Assembly (NCBI GenBank): GCA_902806565.1
Contig: CADCXA010000024.1
Coordinates: 1,240,001-1,304,000 of the forward strand
Reading direction: 5' to 3'
Source of the DNA: Hypoxylon rubiginosum
Taxonomy: Eukaryota > Ascomycota > Sordariomycetes > Xylariales > Hypoxylaceae
DNA: 64,000 nt
In this document: positions 11,211-22,340 of the stretch, piece by piece
Layout: each line of letters begins with the position of its first letter
Position numbering within the stretch: the stretch's first letter is position 1
The notes under the pieces: model-generated
What the model saw: only the letters and a program-made list of their open reading frames with translations
Database searches by the model: none
Told to the model about the DNA's origin: nothing
Translations under genes and position numbers: made by a program

Positions 11211-12698
11211 GGTCTTCCTTCCTTTCAGCTACAGCTGGACGGGGGACTACAGAAAAGACGAAAGAAAAAAAAAGATTATATAAAAAATTTGGCAGATATT
11301 GTATATCTCAAAAAGGTACGTCACATACTAGCATTCGAATGTGTCCGACGGCGACGACCTAGGCTCGAGGTGATCTTGCCTCCGTGCATGTTTTCCTTTT
11401 CGATAGGATTTAAAAATCGCTATTTTGCTCAAGGCGTTCCAAGAGAGAAATATAAAAAAAGATTGTTGCAGCGGTTGCTGACAATAGGAAAAAAGATAGA
11501 GGGGTCACAACTGCAACTGAGAGGTTGCCTGCGTCTTTCTTTGCTTGCCGCTTCCTACTTCCTGCTTCCTGCTTTTGCTTGGCTGCCTTTTTGCTAACTT
11601 GCTGCTACTGCTGATACCTAATACGTAAGGTTTTCGGGGGGGCTGTGTATAATGATGTACCCCTCCCACGCTACGCGGACTCTCGGGTCGTTATCGATAG
11701 AATAAGGTTGCCTTTTTACCAGGTATAAGTTACCCCTAAATTTATTGGAGGGGAAGAGGGGCTTAAGGGGCTGACGCCGATGACCTCATTAACACTATAT
11801 GCACTATCTAACCTGACTCTAATAAGAAGCTTGCGTCCCGGTAAAATGACTTGGGAAGTCGAATAAAACAAAGCGTATGACTCTCTCCTACATATATACA
11901 AAGCACAGGGCAAACAAAGGGTTTGAGAGAAAAGGCTATGTCTGTGTGAGTATGTAGTCAGGCTGCCTTATGCATATGCCAGTGAATGAAGTAGCAGTTC
12001 TAAGTTCTAGTTTGATATGCATGAATACCTCCGGTGCCTGCAGGTCGTCTTCTAAGTGAGTATGTAATTTATAGCCATACAAAGTGACCACATGTGGTGA
12101 GCAGCCTTGGGCACGAAGTGTACTTAGGAGTACCTAGCTACGTAGGGGCTGCCGAGCGCAAAGTAGTAATCTACCTACGTCTTATATCCTGAAAACAGGG
12201 GGCCACCAGATAGGGGGCCACGAGGGTTGGAGAATGGATGACGTACGTCGGATGAGCGTATAAGTCTGTCATTCACAGCCAGGCAGAGATCTTAGGGCCA
12301 GGCATCTAGATAAGAGACAGTAACATTTGGTCGACTAAGGATTTATTCATTGTATTATATGTAAAATTCAGTTTTCTATCGAAGTCCGGAAACAGGCTGA
12401 GTTACCTAAGGTAGTCCGAATTCTCGTCTCAAAAACCCAAGTCTGGAGCTATGTAGACATAACGTACTCGTCGGCTAGGCACTTTTATCGTTCCTTGTGC
12501 CTCTCGAGAAGCAATCAAACCCACCAATTCATCTTGTGACGCCTCCGTCTCTTGCTCGAATAACTACTAGAGGGTATCTTGGACATAGCCTTGCTTGCAA
12601 AATTCTCTCTTTTTGCAATGACACCAAACGAAAGTTATGCAGAACCTCTCTGCTATGAATCATGTTCTCGTTTCAATCGTGCTCGCCAACACTACTTC
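11211..12698. other. Intergenic upstream of Osh gene
   Basis: It holds the promoter of the minus-strand Osh gene and the 3' end of the next minus-strand gene. No supported gene is seen. Several A-rich runs lie at 11258-11290. Confidence 0.6.
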
Positions 12699-15600
12699 TT
12701 ATTTACCTCGACTCAATCGCGACCCTTTGACTGGCGCGGGTAGAACCGAACAAAGTCTGTCTCTCTCTAGTGGCTTGTTAGTCTTATACTTGAAGAAAAT
12801 AGGGCGTTGCAGAGCTTACCAAAAGTGTCATCAAATACTATCGTTATGTCATCATGTTCCCCTGCAAAATCGGGCATATCCAGACACAGGAATGCCATGT
12901 CGTCCGTCTTCGCACCGCCCTCGTGGGGAACTCTCGGGAGCGGGAACTTGGCATCAGGCAGCTTCAAGCCCGCTTTCCCGTTTCGGTTGAATGATTCGAA
13001 CACGTCCGTGCCCTTGAGCACAAATCCCATGCACTGTCCGTGATGCCAGTCCTCGAAGAACGCCAATAGCTGGACCGTCTTATCCTGCTGTACCACCTGG
13101 ACACGCGTAGTACCGGCTTCCCACTTTTTGTAGATGGGCACTACCATTCTCCGTCGGGAGATGTTGAGGCTCGCAGCAATGCCGTCGAACAATACCGAGT
13201 ACCCTGTCAGCCCTGCCTGGAATGCGTGCAGATCCTTGAAGCTGGGAAACCTGTAGGTTCGCACTGTTTGGCTGCGTTGAATGGTATTCTGTAGTCCTGC
13301 AAACTCGCGATGCGAATCTCGAGGTACATGCGACTCCAGCAGCGAAACCGTCAAGTCGAGCTGCGGCTGTCGGAGAGCCTGCAGTGTTAGGATGTCCTTT
13401 GTTCCCAGCCTAAGCCTCAACTCTCCGGGTGCAACGTTGACTCGATCTGTAATAGTGCTCACTACACCGACTCCACCCCTGTCCAACGACTCAATCTCAA
13501 CCCTGAGCTTCTCTGCCAGGACCGTCGGCGGAGAATCCCCCACATGTTTATCGTTGATAACACGTGCGCGCTGCCAAGGTAGTCGTTGAATGGCCGGATA
13601 ACCTCCTTTTGTATCATCCACTCCGTCTGACATATTCATACCTTCTAACGGAACCTCTGCGATAATCTCCTCGTCTTGATGGATGTAGGTTCCGGTAATC
13701 ATCCTCAACAGCGTCTCTCGCTCGTCTTCGTCGTTGAACGTCAGAACCATCCGTCCTTTGTCCTTGCCATCATTGAAGTCCAACTGAAGAATAGGCGCGC
13801 GCTGATCGCCGCGCAACAGAGCGAACTGAACAGGCAGTTGGGGTGGGAAGGAATGCGTTACACCACTGAGCGTCCTTATTCTGGGCCCGGTTACGACGGC
13901 AAGCCGGAAGCCTCGATGGAATGTCCTGGGCCCCGTAGGACTCCCTTCCTTTAGGAGTCGTTCAAATAAACCTATCTGGCATTGTCCTAATGGCTCCTTG
14001 GGGAACGTCCTTCCTTGAGGGTTCGAATCAAAATAATGGAAGCCACGAAGTGTCGTCGTATGCTTCACAGATTCGTCCTTTCGTGGATACAGATAAGATT
14101 GGACCTTGGAACTGAAATCGTACATACTCCAGAGCATCTTGTAGTCTTGCTGTGAGCACTGGACGGCGAGCATAAAACCTCGTGGTAGCTTTAATTCTAA
14201 CGAGCAGGCGTCTTGCCTCCATCTGACGTCTTGCCACGTAGGACCCACACTCTTGTCTGACTGAATTCGCAATGAAACGGAACCGTTTTGGCTCGCAATG
14301 GTGAAGTTCAAACTCGGTTCAGTCTGTGACCGAGTGATCGACAACATGCAAGGGAAATAAGTCTGCATCGACTCCATACCTTGCTCCATGAGATACACGT
14401 CAGCTGGGACTCTGCCGTAGTTAAAATGCTTGGGGTTATCGCCAAGTGGCAATGCGTCTAACGCATCCATGGAACGAGTTTGCTGCCGGCTGGCAGCAAG
14501 AGCCGATCCCCATATGCCATTTAGAAGGGCAACTATATCTTGGCTCACTGAGGGATATTCGACCCAGATAGATTTGTCCATCGTTTGCGGGAGAAAAGGC
14601 TCCTCGGGCGGTAATAAACCGTTTCGCTTCATAGACCCGGAGAGCTTTTTCAAGTTGTGCATCAAAGCTTGCCTAACTTCGCCCAACTCTCCGTCCACAG
14701 GACTGTACTTGCCTTCCGCTACTTCAGGAAGTGCCTGCTCCATTATCCAGTAACCCTTCGCTAAGTCGGTGAAAGCCTGGTATCTCGCTATAAGGTGTCG
14801 AGTCTCATCTGGGTCTGCCGGACGACTTCTAATAATGGTCTCCAGCGAGGTTCTTCCTTTTAAGAACCACCAGAGAGCAGCTCGGCACATATCATCGGGT
14901 CGCGAGGTTCCCAGCGGTCGGAATTGCTCGGCGTGGAGGCGGAACAGTTCGTATAAGTGCTTCGTGCGACTAATAAAAGCTTCTAGCGCATCATCGCCAG
15001 CCGAGACCACCGCATCATGAAGGCTTCTATTGGTCTTCTCAGGCGAAGGGGGGACAAATCCACGAGAGGCTGGGTTTTGGGTAACCGGCGTGGCTTTGTG
15101 AGAGAGGTCAGACGTAGAGTGAATAGAATTAGAATAAAGGGACGAGGGACTACCGCCGTTATGACTAGTAATTAGGCGTAGTTCATCAGGTGAAACTGGC
15201 CGGTTTAGCTTGGCCAATTCAGCATCAAAATCCGGGAGCGCATCCTGATAAGGTAAGGGAGGTAAAGGAGATCTATTGCCTGAACTTGGGATTGATGGTA
15301 GTTCCTGGGTAGGTGGCGGTAAGGGTGATCTAATGGAAGGGCTCCTCATTGGCCCTTGCTGTACAGGCGAAGGCTTCAAGGGAGATCTCGTAGACTGAGT
15401 TCTTAAAACGGCAGAAACCGAGTCCTGTAGCGGCGGTGGCTGTCGGTGGGACTGCGACCTCTCTGGAGGAAGGGTGGGTTCCTGCATCATGGGTATTGCC
15501 AGATTATTACGGCGTGGAGGTGTATCCCGAACTGATTCGGGAGAAGAAACCTGGTCGTCCCACTCGTGGTGTGAGTTCGCGCTGGAAGTTCTCATCGCTT

Positions 15601-16417
15601 CCGCAAACGCCATCCCTTCGGCCTGCCGCTGCTCTTGTTGATGGATCTCGATGAAAGAGCGACGGTTCTCGTCCTTTCGATTGTCGGTATCTAAGAAGCG
15701 AGACCGCACCGGCTCACCTGCAGGAAGTGCACGGGGCTTGGGGGGTTCGGGAGACGGAATAGGAGCCGGTCCCGGTTCGTCTAAGCGGAAATCCGAGATT
15801 GTGTTGAAACCAGTCTGCGTCCTGCGTATCGGACCAGGTATAAACTCGTCATCTTTCTTTTTTACTTCTTGGAAAGCCCCCACCCGTCTCGCATATTGAT
15901 GGCCCTCTTTAGTAGGCGGGATAGGCGCAGATAGCGGTACCGATTTAGATCTCTTCCTCCGACCAATCTCGGCCACGACCGTCTGACATTCATCGCCGCC
16001 CTCGCCGATGATTTCGGGGTAGGTATCGGCAAAGCGAACGATGAGTCCCTTGTGCTTCCTCGGCCGTGGTGGGCTGTGGGACCGTGCCCGCTGGGCGAGG
16101 CTCTGCTGAGATTTGTTTTCGACATCTAGAGATTGCGGGAATCGACTAACTTTGGAGGTGTCGAGGGCGAGGGACGGCGGGCCCCGTGGAACTGTGGGCG
16201 GCGGTGGAGGGAGGGGATGAGAAACCATCAGCTTGTCCGAAGGGCGTCCAAGGAAGTCGGAAATCTCGTTTGCACTCTCTTCATTGGTCATCTTCCTCTC
16301 TCTCGAGACACTGCTGCTGCCAAATAGCTTTCCCATGAAACGATCCCTCCGGCGGCCGCTCTCTGCAGGTGCATCGTTCTCCATCTTCGTCCGTGAATTG
16401 GCGGGGTACAACAACAT
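12699..16417 (-). CDS. Conserved fungal protein of unknown function, 1221 aa
   Basis: There are two exons, 16417-12820 and 12766-12699. The 53-nt intron (GTAAGC, branch ACTAAC, CACTAG) replaces an apparent end SSSIRLTSH by a 23-residue tail ending VKGSRLSRGK, which looks like the true conserved end. I do not recognise a named domain. Residues 1 to about 420 are Pro/Ser/Arg-rich and probably disordered (PLPPPPPTVPRGPP, repeated RSPLPP-type motifs). A compact helical region follows at about 470-630 (AFISRTKHLYELFRLHAEQF, AALWWFLKGRTSLETII). The last 550 residues alternate hydrophobic and charged stretches like beta-rich PH-type folds (YYPRKDESVKHTTTLRGFHYF type segments). No signal peptide or membrane segment is seen. 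The start could also be the Met at residue 12 (MENDAPAESG). A scaffold role near membranes or the cytoskeleton is possible but unproven. Confidence 0.85.
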
Positions 16418-16807
16418 GTGTCTAGAGAAACCATCAATCTGCTGTGTTTTCAGCCTTCAGAGTTACGTTGGATAGTTGTCAATGGTCTCGTGCACCGGGG
16501 CAGTGTTCGATAGAAAAGACCCCAGAAAACAATTGGCAAGGCCAGAGCCCGGTTTATTGGCGTGTGGTCGTCGAAAGGTACTTTGTAGTACGGATGGAAA
16601 TGTTTTGAAGATCTATCAGGAGTTGCCGTGGAAGGCAGATTTGTTTACCGCGTACAGCGTACAGTGTCCACTGTAGACCGAGTTTGTTCGAGATAGCGAG
16701 ATTGTAGTGTTATTTAGTCGGGTTGGGATCGTCGTACACCAAGGGTTGAAAGGGTGAAAGATGAATAATGATACAACACAAGGCGCGCGCACGTAGCCAG
16801 TACCTAG

Positions 16808-16835
16808 CCAGACACCAGACACCAGACACCAGACA
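16808..16835 (+). repeat. CCAGACA tandem repeat, 4 units
   Basis: There are four perfect 7-bp units, followed by degenerate CCCGACA and CCTGACA copies to about 16850. Confidence 0.9.
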
Positions 16836-17181
16836 CCCGACACCCTGACACCACAGACAACTTATTAGTTCGGGGTTGTTACCCACTATAAACTAATGTA
16901 CCGACGCGGGTGGCGGTGGGAAATGGAGGAATGCGACCGACAACAAGGTATTTCCGTCGTTATGTGTCCTATGTGTGTCCTGTGTGTAGAAGGTATATTG
17001 TCTAATGGAAATGGGAGGACGGAAGATGGGGAATCAATACGGCCTTTTTGTTGAAATTGGACAAAGTTGCATGTATGTCGTGTATTCTGGTACGGTGTCG
17101 TGTGTGTCGTGTGTCACCTGGCGGTTGACCTTTTTTCTTTTCTTGTTTTATCTGAGATTGGGGAGGGCCGAGTCAAGAAGA

Positions 17182-17231
17182 GTTGCTGCCGTTGCTGCTG
17201 CTGCTGCTACTGCTGCTACTGCTGCTACTAT
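17182..17231 (+). repeat. CTG/CTA trinucleotide repeat
   Basis: A run of about 16 triplets is mainly GCTGCT with ACT/CTA variants. It yields Leu-, Cys- or Ala-rich spurious frames. Confidence 0.85.
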
Positions 17232-17306
17232 TGTATGAATTGGTGGTGCAGATCGGCCAGTTTCAGGTACACATACTTGGTACGCATACTGGTACACGTA
17301 CTGGAG

Positions 17307-17344
17307 ACAGGCAAAGACAGGCACAGGCACAGGTACAGGCACAG
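17307..17344 (+). repeat. ACAGGC-type hexanucleotide repeat
   Basis: Imperfect units of ACAGGC, ACAGGT and AAAGAC follow each other. Confidence 0.8.
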
Positions 17345-19048
17345 ACGGAACCCGCATTTCTTGAAGGGCCGAATTTCGAATTTCCCTTCTCTTTCTCGAC
17401 TCCCTTTCGCATAGAGAAAGCACGAGCTGAGGTGAACAAATACATAGCAAAGCTGTGAATCTCAGTGGGAGGTCCTCGGTCTTCGTTCAGTCTTCAGTCT
17501 ATAATTAAAAAGATCCAGTACCCAAATCAGTCAGATACCAAGACAACCAAGACAGATATGTACGTAGATATGTAGGTAAGATTATAGGTATGAATTAACA
17601 GGTTAGGTTGTATCCGTTAGATGCACAAACGAGGTAGCTAGTGCTTCGCTAGTCACCCAAGTTACCCACCCAAGCAGCACCAAGTTACCCGAATCATACT
17701 CGATTGGGACGCGTTAATACCAATGTGGACGAATTGAATCAGGCCCTGACATTGGACCCCTCAGACCCCATGTGGCGCACACACCCGCCAACCCGCCTGC
17801 CCGCCTATCGAGGCTCAGGGGCAACCCCTGTCCTTGGCGCCCAAGGACGAACCCTGCCGGCCTGCATTCAAGTCATTCAAGTAGCACACCTAAGCTCCCG
17901 CTAAGCAGTCCATACGAACTTACTAGGTATGTAAGACACTAACCAAGTATCTTTGTACCCGAAATAAGGCACATTTAGATGCACCTTGGTAGGGCTTATC
18001 GAGAGCTGATCCAACCAGCACTTCTAACAATATCGCCCTCAACTACAGACTGCCAACTTGCCTCGATCCAACTACCAAAATAGCATGAACCAGATTTATA
18101 TCACCACCTGAACACACACTCAAGCAGCATTTCGGCTCTTAGGGCTAAGGCGAACGAACGAGGCGGTAGATCAGCACCCAGCTCTTCTTGCATAAACCGC
18201 CTGGTCTGGACTGGAATCAAAACACTACCGGAACCTTAGGCGCATTATCCAACGTATTGGCAATAGCCTATCATCCCATCACCTCGTCTCACCTAACATT
18301 CGTATTCTTGCTGTCTACGGTATATATCTTATGTAGCGTCACCTACATTACCCATATGTTACCAACTAGGCTTGCTTCTATTCTCGTTCCGTAACCTGCC
18401 CACAATATATAAAAAGTATCAATTGATATCCATCCCTTTTCGTAGAAGCAAACACGTTGAAGTTACGTGCCTGCTCCGTCATGCTTTACTAAAAATATAG
18501 ATACGAAGGTAGGGAATGCTCTGTGGAGCACAGGTCTCGGTCACAAGCTATCTACGCGCTTATATGGAATGTGTAGTGTAGTGTAGCGTAGCTTCGCCAG
18601 CCGAAATTCCATTAACAAATAGCGGTGGTCCAATTTCAGGTTCAATATCGATATATATAGGTATATATAAAAGGTGAGGCTTGTCAATCGCCTAGAATTG
18701 TACCTGAAGCGAGGCTACACTTAGGGTAGCATCGTAGCTTGGGCCTTGCGAGATCTGGTGGTGTTGGGCTGACCTGTCAGATTGGATGAGAGGGAAGGGG
18801 AAAAAGGTTAGTCTTACAAATAGTTCAAATGGTTCAGCCAATCCAAGTCAGTTTCTCGTCGTAGCCTACATATTATCGCCGTGTATTGTCTCTCCAGCGG
18901 GGAGGGCCTTTCGGAGACTCCGGACCCCTTTCACCCCCTATATTCACATTCGGTGTTAAAAGTCGCGGGCCGTGAAGCCATATCGGGAATGGACAGCCAC
19001 ATCTCGGCAATCGACTTTTGTTTTCAGCCTATCTAGAAAAGCAATGTA

Positions 19049-20825
19049 TTATTCTGTTACAGCTCGTCTAGCCTCACCTTCTCGCATCTTTCTAAGAATA
19101 TGGATTTTCGGCTCCATCTTCGGTCCAATCCACCAACCACCCGTCAGCGCTCTCACGGTCTCTTTTACGCTCCTTACAAGAGACCCTCTGCCGAATATTC
19201 TGTCTTGGCCACTTTCGATATCGCCCCTCGACTGAGTGCCTGGTTTCACCAATTCGACTCCGGTAACCCCTTCCACCACCCCGATCGTCTCCCATGGGCC
19301 GATGACCTTGGCCGGGTCCTCGGCGAGTACGTAGTCAAACCTCTCCCAGAATTCAGGGTTACGCAACATGCTCTCGTCTTCAGTCTTGTCCCAATTGAAA
19401 GTAATTTCGTTGGCGGGCCGCGGGTCATTAGGCGGGTAAGGATGTTGTCCAAAGAGTGTGACTCCCGTCATACACGACAAAACGTCGGTATGCACCGTGA
19501 CGGTTTGAAGATCGGGAGAAGATGCGGTGACAAGATTGCGTAGCTCCGAAAGGGCTTCACCTCCCGGGTAGTTGAGAGAAGACATGGCTAGCATGGCAAT
19601 GCTGATGCCAAACGAAACAAGTACCGAACCGACGAGCGCAACGGAGGCAAGTAGGAAAACGGCGGATTTGGTCCGGCGGGTGAACACATAGTTTGCCGCT
19701 AGAGCCGCCGCGGCTGTCAACGGCGGTGCGACGTAAAAGATGAAGCGCGCTTCCTTGTGCGGTTGCAGAGAGTATATTGCTACGAAGAGCAAGCTCGGTA
19801 TTAGCAGTGGCTGGGCCTGCTTCCTCGTTCCGTCGTTCCAGAGCGCGTAGGGGATAAGAGCGGTCGTGCTCAGCGGGTTCGTAAGGATCTTAGGAATGGC
19901 AGAGGTGAAATAGTAGTGCCAAGGCGAAACTCCCCATTCAGAAGAAGAGCCGAGGATGGCGTTGTAGTAGAAACCCCATAGTTCCGGCCACACCGGCTTC
20001 TGCCAAAAGTAAGAGTCAATCGGTACCGTCGTCAGTAGACTAGTAGCGAAGAAGACGATGAAGGTAGGGATGATTTGTCTGAGGGAGATGTGAGAAAGAG
20101 CTAGGCCGTAGAGCGTGACAGTCGCGAGGAGAATAGCCAACTCGGATCGGAAAACGGCCGCGGCAATGGTTAAATTCGCAACAGCCAATCTATAGCGCCG
20201 CGTCCGCCTCTTTACATCAGGATGGGGGGTTAATTGCGATAATGCCAACGTCGCTGTTAAACGTTAATACAGAGTGTTTAGTGAATCTCACGGCTAGCTA
20301 CTTACTCAAGCCGAAAGAAAACATGTTGGGAAGTGTTCTGGAAGCGTAGAACAGGACGTGGAACTGGCTCAGTTGCAACAGTGCATACCACCTCGCCGTT
20401 GACCTCCCGAATGCCCTTTCCACATTGGATTTAAATAGGAGGAGAGCGCCGGCATTCAGGAGCCCGAGTACACCTCTCACGATCAGTTGCGCATACTGGA
20501 AGCCGACCAGCGCAATGATGGGTTGGCTAATCCCAGCCAACATAACCGGACCGACAAAAGTTCGAGGCACAGCGCCGGGGAAGTCGAAATGATCATACCG
20601 AGAAGAGAGGCGGTGATAGATGTCCTTGGTGGGGGTCCCGTACACGAGGATATCGTGGGTGGCTTGAATATTGAAAGACTCCTCGACCTTGGTATAAGGA
20701 GCGACGAGGAGATGTATCACAACCAGGGCTGGTATTGCCAGAGATAACAGTAGGTCTTTGGTTATAATTAGCTACCCTTTCATTACACATGATTGATGAT
20801 TTTATAACATACCGAGTGCCCCCAT
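19049..20825 (-). CDS. alg12: Alg12, Man7GlcNAc2-PP-dolichol alpha-1,6-mannosyltransferase
   Basis: Exons are 20825-20813, 20755-20306 and 20253-19049, giving 555 aa. Alg12 is an ER-membrane GT22-family enzyme that adds the eighth mannose to the lipid-linked oligosaccharide used for N-glycosylation. The GT22 lumenal motif is visible near the start (APYTKVEESFNIQATHD), as are the family stretches HFDFPGAVPRTFVGP, SEWGVSPWHYYFTSA and HKEARFIFYVAPP (the HKExRF motif), plus many hydrophobic segments. The first exon is only 13 nt (MGAL plus one base); intron 1 is GTATGT..CAAAG and intron 2 GTAAGT..AACAG. The 13-nt exon gives MGALDLLLSLAIPALVV and a hydrophobic first segment. The divergent neighbour Yos1 also acts in the early secretory pathway. 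Confidence 0.93.
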
Positions 20826-21303
20826 CTTGTATAACTGAAAGGGCAAGTCTAAGAGGTTCAAGTTTCCAACGTGTCCTCAGGGAAACCGGTATGCTTTAAA
20901 GAAGGCGAGTAGGCAAAGTCGAAATAGTAACAGCCCATAAATGAGTGACACGAATCATTAAAATTCTTGTTTTCTTTTTCCCCCTTCAGATATTCATTGT
21001 TGGCAGTCCTGCTGTTTTCACAACTTGAATCAACTCATTTTGAAGGCTGTTAATCTCCCACTGGTACAAGAGTGTTCTGTATGTCAGTGCACCGCCACAG
21101 TTTTATACGTCGGGTGGGTCCTGGACCCATGTATCTATGTACCTAGGCATTACAACATCCAACCTGGCGCCGCACCGTCGACACCTGTCCCTATCCTACC
21201 AATTTCTAAGTCCAACATTCGACATTTCGACGTTACCAAGTTTGCGCGCCCCTTTCCACCAAACCCGAAATACTCGCATGTTGTAAGATTTGCGGTTGCC
21301 AAA
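20826..21303. promoter_or_regulatory. Shared divergent promoter region of alg12 and yos1
   Basis: These 478 bp separate the two start codons, which face away from each other. The region must hold both promoters and leaders. I see no operator I can name. Co-regulation is inference from geometry and pathway. Confidence 0.6.
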
Positions 21304-21762
21304 ATGTTACTTCTCGGGAATTTCCTCTACGGTGAGAAAGCCCCCAAGTGCGCTTTATACCGAGTAGCAGCAAAGCTAAACACGATAAAACAGTCTCCGT
21401 CCTGCTCGTGAACGCCATCGCAATCCTCTCCGAAGACCGCTTCCTCGCACGCAGTACGCGCAAACCTACCCTCGTCCCATATATCTGCTCACCGCGGGAT
21501 GATGTGCTAACACTATTCCCCAAGTAAATCTGTCGTCCGCCTCCTACGATCCGGCGTTCGGCGCCGGTCCCGACTCCCAGAGCGCAAAGGCCAAAGTAAC
21601 GAACCTGATCGCGAGTGTACGGACGCTCATGAGGAGTATGTGTTTGCCCACCCGGAATAAACTGCTGTCGTATATGGGATCAAACACGCTGACGAAGAGA
21701 GCATAGTCCCGCTAATAGCCATTAATACGTTAATAATAACCTACGAGCTAGTCTTGGGCTAG
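21304..21762 (+). CDS. yos1: Yos1/IER3IP1 family, ER-Golgi transport protein
   Basis: Four short exons are 21304-21331, 21394-21453, 21525-21635 and 21707-21762, giving 84 aa. Every exon alone is too short to notice, but the joined product reads MLLLGNFLY, then VSVLLVNAIAILSEDRFLAR, then INLSS..., and ends LIAINTLIITYELVLG, which is the Yos1 pattern of two membrane segments around a small polar loop. Yos1 is a subunit of the Yip1-Yif1 complex needed for COPII vesicle transport from ER to Golgi. The introns of 62, 71, 71 nt have good sites (GTGAGA..AACAG, GTACGC with branch GCTAAC..CAAG, GTATGT..CATAG) and all phases fit. Yeast Yos1 is 87 aa and human IER3IP1 82 aa, so the size matches. The four-exon model is very well supported by the protein match. 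Confidence 0.95.
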
Positions 21763-22340
21763 AGAAGGGAGACAGCCAGGCATCACGAAACACACGATGA
21801 GGACATAAGGGCCATGTATATTTGAGGCAGGCGTTCAGGTGTATAAACACTTCAGGGTGGCGGGACATGATTGAGGACAGATAACCTCAGCGAAGGTGTG
21901 GTTCTACTTAGGGGTTAAAAGTTACCACTGCGTTATATGCTGGCCCATTCACATCATCATGTTTGGTCAAATCAATAGCAGTCGAGCTCCTCTTCTCTCG
22001 TTCCTCTACTACTATTAGAGGTAGTACCTGGCCCCGTACTTCCACGCCCAGCCTTATTATACACAATGTTCGTCACAACATTAGCAAATCTGCCTCGTTA
22101 TGTAGTACAGGATGAAATGCAGCCGCTGTAGAGACGGGCCCCCTTCTCTACAGAAATATCCAACACGAATTCCGGCTTTGGCGCTTTGTCCTCCGTAAAT
22201 GCTCAAGAACCTTGGTACATCTTTTGATGCTCCCTGAACTCCATATATGCCATACCCATTCCGCTATTTTGGTGGGACACCAGGGCAGCTATCCCCGTTT
22301 GGAAAGAAAAACTCCCCTAACTCCAGCTGGTAGAGCACCC
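21763..22340. other. Convergent intergenic region
   Basis: It holds the 3' ends of yos1 (+) and creB (-). Nothing else is seen. Confidence 0.6.

Larger units (their letters stand above)
16418..19048. other. Intergenic, repeat-rich, no gene seen
   Basis: This 2.6-kb stretch contains several short tandem repeats (listed separately) and AT-rich patches such as 18640-18675. The open frames in it are made of repeat translation (Leu, Ala or Cys runs) and do not look like genes. The part next to 16417 should carry the promoter of the minus-strand 1221-aa gene. Confidence 0.55.

Noticed and set aside
17067..17458. Several overlapping open frames rich in Leu, Cys or Ala
   Set aside because: They arise from CTG and ACAGGC simple repeats in all frames and show no protein family.
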